Positions 15,418 to 19,732 of a stretch of 19,732 nucleotides of DNA are shown here, piece after piece (the stretch's first letter is position 1; every line of letters starts with the position of its first letter). The stretch lies in the NCBI GenBank assembly GCA_020047835.1, contig JAIFNJ010000239.1, positions 1-19,732 on the forward strand. Reading direction: 5' to 3'. The notes beneath the pieces were generated by a model that was given only the letters and a program-made list of their open reading frames with translations, had not been told where the DNA came from and ran no database searches. The DNA comes from Bacteroidota bacterium. Lineage in GTDB: Bacteria > Bacteroidota > Bacteroidia > Bacteroidales > SZUA-534. Both the position numbers and the translations under genes were made by a program.

Positions 15418-15834
15418 ATGAAGACAGCAATATTTAAGTGGAAAGAGGAATATAGTGTTGGGTTAAGCTCTGTTGACAAGCAACATCAGCGGTTTTTAGA
15501 AATCATTAATTTATTGGGTGATTGCATTGCTGAGAAAACCTTTAAGGAAAAAGGGAATCTTATTTTCTTTGCATTACTTCATTTTGCAGATGAATACCTC
15601 TTAAAAGAAAAAATGCTGGTAAATAGCTTGAGCGAATTGGATTATTCCTTCTTTAGGGAAAAACACAATGAATTTTTGGGCAAGCTAAAATATTTTAAAG
15701 AAAGTTATACCGATAACCCCAACGAAGAGGTATTCATAAATTTGTATAATTATTTAAAAAAGATGTATCCTGAATATCTTGCTCACTATACTCCTACGTT
15801 GGTTAAAATTCTTAAAGAAAACGGCATCAGCTAA
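15418..15834 (+). CDS. Bacteriohemerythrin-like protein with incomplete di-iron site
   Basis: This 138-residue four-helix protein of the bacteriohemerythrin family normally binds O2 at a di-iron centre for O2 storage, delivery or sensing. The opening FKWKEEYSVGLSSVDKQH is typical. Ligands that can be placed are H23, H55, E59 (in HFADEY), H83 and H123. Two of the usual seven are absent: the His four residues before H83 is F79, and the bridging Asp five residues after the last His is L128. The E59-to-H83 spacing is also about five residues longer than normal. It is thus a divergent member that may bind iron differently, bind one metal, or have lost metal. It is a single gene with its own promoter, divergent from the glycosyltransferase gene. 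Confidence 0.85.
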   Translation: MKTAIFKWKEEYSVGLSSVDKQHQRFLEIINLLGDCIAEKTFKEKGNLIFFALLHFADEYLLKEKMLVNSLSELDYSFFREKHNEFLGKLKYFKESYTDNPNEEVFINLYNYLKKMYPEYLAHYTPTLVKILKENGIS

Positions 15835-15865
15835 TTTTACTGATTAAAGGTGTGGTACTTCAATA

Positions 15866-16483
15866 TTAAACCAGCCGGGTAACTTCAGCAGAACTATTAA
15901 GTCGGTTGTTTTTAAAATCGAAACCATTAATAAGTAACACTCCGGGTTTTTTACCTTTTTCAAAACTTCCATATTCTGCTTCCATTCCTAAAGCCCGAGC
16001 TCCATTTAAAGTTGCCCATAACAGCAATTCATTAAACGGAATTTCAGGAAATTTTTTTTGCAATGTGATTAGTTCACCCACTATGGAGGAGGAATGTTTG
16101 AGCGCTATGGTTTTTTTTGTATTCATTTTGTTTCCTAATACATTAATTCCATGACTCCACATATATCGCAAGGCTTTTTCGACTTTCTCTTCAAAAATAT
16201 CGGGGTTTTGCAGTCGGAGCAGAGTTATCTGCTTAAAAAAATCAGGCATGCCAATTCCTGCCGGAATTTTACCTTTCAGATGGGACAACTCCAATTGGCA
16301 GTGTGTATTCACAAAACCGGGCACTAAAACACCGCTATAAAATTCCAATCCGGCTATTTCGTTCAACGATTCTCCACCTCCGGCAAGGTCAAGAATTTCA
16401 CCATCGGCAGATAAAACCAAATATCCGTTTTTAATTGGAGGTTTTGAAATGGGAAAAATGAGGTTAGCGGCTATTTTTCTCAT
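15866..16483 (-). pseudogene. Amidohydrolase-family remnant with large internal deletion
   Basis: This 205-residue ORF carries the beginning and end of a roughly 380-residue amidohydrolase (cytosine deaminase/SsnA-like, common in Bacteroidota). Residues 1-130 match the N-terminal composite sheet and first barrel strand (VLVPGFVNTHCQLELSH). Residues 134-205 match the end (LITLQKKFPEIP, LLWATLNGARALG, GSFEKGKKPGVLLI). The middle, about 175 residues holding most metal and catalytic residues, is missing; the junction lies near residues 129-136. The HxH metal motif is also spoiled (H61, Q63), and the usual GDISNT reads GNKMNT. The reading frame is still open. It overlaps the upstream gene by 20 nt. 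Loss of hydrolase activity is almost certain. Confidence 0.8.
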
Positions 16484-17135
16484 TTTTTTTGCTGTAATGA
16501 TAATGAATGTTTTCTGTTCCGGTAGTATTTACCTGCACCTTTTCGTTATGTTTTGAAGGAGTGGCAAAGTAAATTCCACAACTTACACAGTGATAGCTGT
16601 AAGGGTTTTTAGGTTCCCCGCAAGCCGGACATAGCAATTCGTTTTTCATCCACTCCTGCTGCTTTTTCCATAATTCCAGCTCACCCAAATCATAGGTAGT
16701 TCCTGAAATTTGAATAATACTTCTTTTAATCCCGGTAACCGATGTGTGAATGCTGATTAAATAAAAGAGAATACCGAAGACGATAGCTAAATTGGAGAAA
16801 AGCGGGTTTTGATAGAATCTGAAAAACAGTCCTAAGGCAAAAAAAAGGAGTAGCGAAAGGTTTAATTCGAAGAGTGATAAGGTAAAGGAAACCTTCCCGG
16901 TAATAGGGTCGGGTTGAAACCGAAAGGTAACTTTTAAGGGAATCTTTGAAAGAGGATTAGGAACTGATGCTACAAAACCATCATTAAAAACGGTGGTTTT
17001 ATACTCAGCACCCAGTTTATTCATAAAAAGGGAATTATCAAAAGCCTCAGGTTTATAAAACACCAACTCATCGTGGAAACAAAACGGAAAGCTTTGAATG
17101 ATTCGCTGAGCCAGATTTTTCAGTGCAATTCCCAT
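16464..17135 (-). CDS. Membrane protein with C-terminal zinc ribbon, function unknown
   Basis: I do not recognise this 223-residue protein. It has a soluble N-terminal part (about 85 residues), then two adjacent hydrophobic segments (about 88-106 and 113-130) that would form a hairpin in the inner membrane. A cytoplasmic tail holds a zinc ribbon with CPACG and, 14 residues later, CVSCG. The last 30 residues are polar, with several His (ENIHYHYS). It lies 87 nt downstream of the lipoprotein gene and overlaps the amidohydrolase remnant, suggesting a shared transcript. No enzyme motif is visible. Confidence 0.7.
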   Translation of the reverse strand: MGIALKNLAQRIIQSFPFCFHDELVFYKPEAFDNSLFMNKLGAEYKTTVFNDGFVASVPNPLSKIPLKVTFRFQPDPITGKVSFTLSLFELNLSLLLFFALGLFFRFYQNPLFSNLAIVFGILFYLISIHTSVTGIKRSIIQISGTTYDLGELELWKKQQEWMKNELLCPACGEPKNPYSYHCVSCGIYFATPSKHNEKVQVNTTGTENIHYHYSKKNEKNSR

Positions 17136-17222
17136 TTGTTGAATTTGCTATAAACGGTTAACCTGTTTTATTTGTGGTAAAACAAATGAAAAAATTAACT
17201 CTTTTTGGTGTTGCGCCTATTT

Positions 17223-17834
17223 TTAATAATTGATATAGTAATCAATAATTACCTTTTGAATCACTGGGTTCAAGGTATCAAACGGATTGTTTATCTCGGT
17301 ACAAATAAGTCCCACATTTTTGGCATAATACTCCTTGGTATTCCATTTGGCAGCGGTAAGCGTATCGGAAAATTCAACTACCACCAATACACTTTTAAAC
17401 AACGTATCAACAACTGGAGCACCGAATGATGGTTTATAAATGTACATGGAGTCTAATTTCTTAATTGTTTGCCGATAAATGATTTCACCGTTTACTTCAT
17501 TTACAATCCATGGTTTTTGAGAAACGCTTTCTTCCAATAGTTTTTTTATTGGATACAAAGTGGAATATTGGGTTATGCTGTATTCATACAGGTAATTTCC
17601 GTCAATGCAGGGCACCAGTTTTTCGCTGGTGTAATCATTTGAATTTATTGAAGGCTGATAGCTGTGCGCCACATATTCGGGCTGCACCGTAACCCGCTCG
17701 CCATTGCTATAAACCCACCAGGAGCCGGGATAAGCCGGCAAATATTCTTTTGGATAAACAATGGTTAATGCATCCTCTTTAGTACAAGAGGTTAGCAACC
17801 CAAAGAAAACGATAAACAAACCAAGCTTTTTCAT
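17223..17834 (-). CDS. Lipoprotein, function unknown
   Basis: This 203-residue exported protein has a clear lipobox: MKKLGLFIVFFGLLTSC, with the acylated Cys at residue 17. The following residues (TKEDAL) are acidic, a pattern compatible with surface display in Bacteroidota (inference). The mature part is rich in Tyr, Trp and beta-forming residues (PGSWWVYSNGE, GLICTEI), as in many Bacteroidetes outer-membrane lipoproteins that start with a P-x-Y-P-LxxGxxW-like domain. It overlaps lgt by 4 nt (ATGA), so it is translated right after the enzyme that would modify it. Confidence 0.8.
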   Translation of the reverse strand: MKKLGLFIVFFGLLTSCTKEDALTIVYPKEYLPAYPGSWWVYSNGERVTVQPEYVAHSYQPSINSNDYTSEKLVPCIDGNYLYEYSITQYSTLYPIKKLLEESVSQKPWIVNEVNGEIIYRQTIKKLDSMYIYKPSFGAPVVDTLFKSVLVVVEFSDTLTAAKWNTKEYYAKNVGLICTEINNPFDTLNPVIQKVIIDYYINY

Positions 17835-18646
17835 GATGTCTTTTTTGAGGTATTAGCCACCGGTTTATTTCGTAATGAATAAATTATGAGTGCAATTCCC
17901 GCCAGAAAAAAAGGAATGCTAAGCCACTGTCCCATATTTAGTTTCATGGTTGCTTCAAAATCCACTTGATCTTCTTTTAAAAATTCAATAAAAAAGCGAG
18001 CAGTAAAAAAGATTACCAGAAACAGTCCGAAAATAAAACCATGGCGCTCCTTTTTGTAAGTTTTCTCCAACAGCCAAAAGAGCAATACGGAAATTAGCAA
18101 ATAACTTATCGCTTCATAAAGCTGAGTAGGGTGCTTTGGCATGGTTTCGCCTCGTAATTCAAAAATAAAACCCCAAGGTAATTGGGTTTCATGCCCATAA
18201 ATTTCAGAATTCATTAAGTTTCCGGTTCGTATAAATAACCCTGAAAGAGCTACCACAATAACCACGCGATCAAATAACCAGAGATAGTTTTTTTTGTGTT
18301 TTCTGACAAATAAATATAAGGCTATAAGCATACCAAACCCAGCACCATGACTTGCCAAACCGCCTTGCCAAACCATTAAAATTTTTATAGGATGCGCTAA
18401 ATAATACTGTGGCTCATAAAACAAACAATGTCCTAAACGGGCTCCCAGCAATACACCTAAAAACATATACATGGTAAGGCTATCTAAAACATCTTGTTTG
18501 ATACCCTCGCGCTTAAAATATCGGAGCATAATGTAATAGCCCACTACAAAAGCCATTGCAAACAATAAACCATACCAGCGGGGAGCAAATTCGCCAATAC
18601 TAAAAATTTCAGGATTTACGTGCCAATGAATATAATTAAGTACCAT
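17831..18646 (-). CDS. lgt: Prolipoprotein diacylglyceryl transferase
   Basis: Lgt transfers diacylglycerol from phosphatidylglycerol to the lipobox cysteine, the first step of lipoprotein maturation in the inner membrane. The 271-residue sequence has about seven hydrophobic helices and the family signature RTGNLMNSEIYG (140-151), including the essential Arg140, Asn143 and Glu148. The GGLASHGAG region (95-103) contains the conserved catalytic-loop His100. Length is normal. It is the first gene of the group running left to 15866 and overlaps the next gene by 4 nt. The final segment KPVANTSKKTS is a short cytoplasmic tail. Confidence 0.95.
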   Translation of the reverse strand: MVLNYIHWHVNPEIFSIGEFAPRWYGLLFAMAFVVGYYIMLRYFKREGIKQDVLDSLTMYMFLGVLLGARLGHCLFYEPQYYLAHPIKILMVWQGGLASHGAGFGMLIALYLFVRKHKKNYLWLFDRVVIVVALSGLFIRTGNLMNSEIYGHETQLPWGFIFELRGETMPKHPTQLYEAISYLLISVLLFWLLEKTYKKERHGFIFGLFLVIFFTARFFIEFLKEDQVDFEATMKLNMGQWLSIPFFLAGIALIIYSLRNKPVANTSKKTS

Positions 18647-19140
18647 AATTCAAATTTTTCAGCAAAGTAACAAAATAATCAATCTGGAAATGAAATATTT
18701 TTTGATTAATCGCAGTCGTGAATTTTTAGAAATTTAGTTACGCTAAACAGATTTTATACACAATAATAAAATCAATACCTCAGATTCGTTATTAAAAAGT
18801 ATTGTCACGAATCATTGACCGTTGCAAATATAACGATTCTCTACTAACAATAGGGTTTCCCGCTTTTATTGAAACCGTTGTTTTTATGGCATTAAATGTT
18901 TATAATTGCCTTTAATTACAAAAATTGTTGTGCTTTTTATTTTTTTGGCCATAATTTAGAAGATTCATATTTTCATAAAATAAATATTTATATTAGTTTT
19001 GGTTGTTCAACAAAAAATGGCTAACCAAACGTAATTTGTTTATATTTTCTAAAACGTTTGAGCAATTATAGCCAACCATGATTTAGTTTAAGAATACAGA
19101 AAACGTTATATAACTTGCTGGTAATTAAATAATAAAGAAT
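18647..19140. other. Long AT-rich intergenic region
   Basis: This region separates the divergent lgt and secreted-protein genes. No convincing ORF, tRNA or known RNA is seen. It holds several short inverted repeats: GATTCGT (18783-18789) with ACGAATC about 17 nt on, with a related AACGATTC near 18833; TTTGGTT/AACCAAA around 18998-19028; and GTTATATAAC near 19105. None has a T-run making a terminator. A leader RNA or regulatory site for either flanking gene is possible but not shown. Confidence 0.4.
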
Positions 19141-19732
19141 GAAAAAAGCACTGGTCGTTATCTTTTTGATTTTAATAACTCATAGTATTTTTGCATCAAG
19201 CGAGATTGTATTAAAGGGGGTTTACCAAGGGAAAAATATTTACGTAATGAACCCTTTTGCGTCTTCAGGGGTCGGTTTTTGCGTATTTGAGGTTACGGTG
19301 AATGGCAGATTATCTACCGATGAAATAAATTCCAGTGCATTTGAAGTTGATTTAACCGTTTTTCAATTTACCAAAGGGGATAAAGTGGTTATCATTATTA
19401 AACATAAAGATGATTGTGTTCCAAAAGTTATAAATCCAGAAGTACTCAAACCACAAAGCACCTTTGAAGCCAACTTACTTAAAATTGATAAAGCCGGCAA
19501 TTTGGTTTGGACCGCAACCCTGGAAAGTGGTTCGTTGCCATTTATTGTTGAGCAATTCCGCTGGAATAAATGGGTAAAAGTAGCCGAAATTGAAGGTAAA
19601 GGAACGGCGGGTTCAAATGAATATACCGTTAAAGTTCCTACCCATTCAGGAAATAACCGATTCCGGATTAAACAAATTGATTATACACGAAAACCTCGAT
19701 ATAGTAAGGAATTGCGCTATCGTTCCATGGAG
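19141..19732 (+). CDS. Secreted protein of unknown function, 3' end beyond window
   Basis: An open frame runs from the ATG at 19141 to the window edge without a stop (197 codons visible). It starts with a clear signal peptide (MKKALVVIFLILITHSIFAS). The mature part looks like beta-sandwich domains: EIVLKGVYQGKNIYVMNPF, then FCVFEVTVNGRLSTDEINS, then a second domain from about residue 120 (FIVEQFRWNKWVKVAEIEG, and RFRIKQIDYTRKPRYS) of fibronectin-like character. I recall similar conserved hypothetical proteins in marine Bacteroidota, but no function. Whether a type IX secretion signal follows cannot be seen, because the C-terminus is outside. Confidence 0.8.

Noticed and set aside
1..19732. 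CRISPR arrays, tRNA/rRNA genes, insertion sequences, phage genes
   Set aside because: Reading both strands showed no regularly spaced repeats, no cloverleaf or rRNA-like stretches, no transposase motifs and no terminal repeats.

Overview
The window looks like a chromosomal segment of a low-GC, probably anaerobic or microaerophilic member of the Bacteroidota. Several genes resemble Bacteroidales/Marinilabiliales versions. Exact matches to the Bacteroidetes promoter -7 box (TAnnTTTG) lie in front of several genes, and Shine-Dalgarno sequences are mostly absent. This placement is from memory of the families and was not checked by a search. By eye I found no rRNA, tRNA, CRISPR array, insertion sequence or phage gene.

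Layout. (1) 150-2830, minus strand: a fluoride riboswitch with its own promoter, then crcB (fluoride channel), a DUF190 gene, a NifU-like Fe-S scaffold gene and a GGGtGRT-family gene, closed by a strong terminator at 153-188. (2) 3097-4246, plus: a linoleoyl-CoA-type acyl desaturase and its terminator. (3) 4296-8538, minus: the polyamine ABC operon potA-potB-potC-potD. potC is split by an in-frame stop next to an apparent short deletion, PotA has a duplicated C-terminal domain, and PotD carries an extra C-terminal membrane anchor. (4) 8688-10437, minus: a 5TM histidine kinase with no visible response regulator, and a small secreted repeat protein. (5) 10699-14163, plus: a 1154-residue protein best read as PPi-type PEP carboxykinase, preceded by a perfect 36-bp palindrome. 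(6) 14217-15834: a divergent pair, a GT-B glycosyltransferase (minus) and a bacteriohemerythrin-like protein lacking two iron ligands (plus). (7) 15866-18646, minus: lgt, a lipoprotein gene, a membrane/zinc-ribbon protein, and an amidohydrolase remnant missing its catalytic middle. (8) 18647-19140: a long AT-rich intergenic region. (9) 19141 to the right edge, plus: the start of a secreted protein gene.

Functional themes are fluoride resistance, polyamine uptake, envelope lipid and lipoprotein metabolism, and C3/C4 carbon metabolism. The most useful observations are the fluoride riboswitch, which may also control Fe-S-type genes through read-through; the operator-like palindrome in front of the PPi-PEPCK gene; and three genes showing loss of key parts (potC, amidohydrolase, hemerythrin). 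I see no convincing new defence system or mobile system here.
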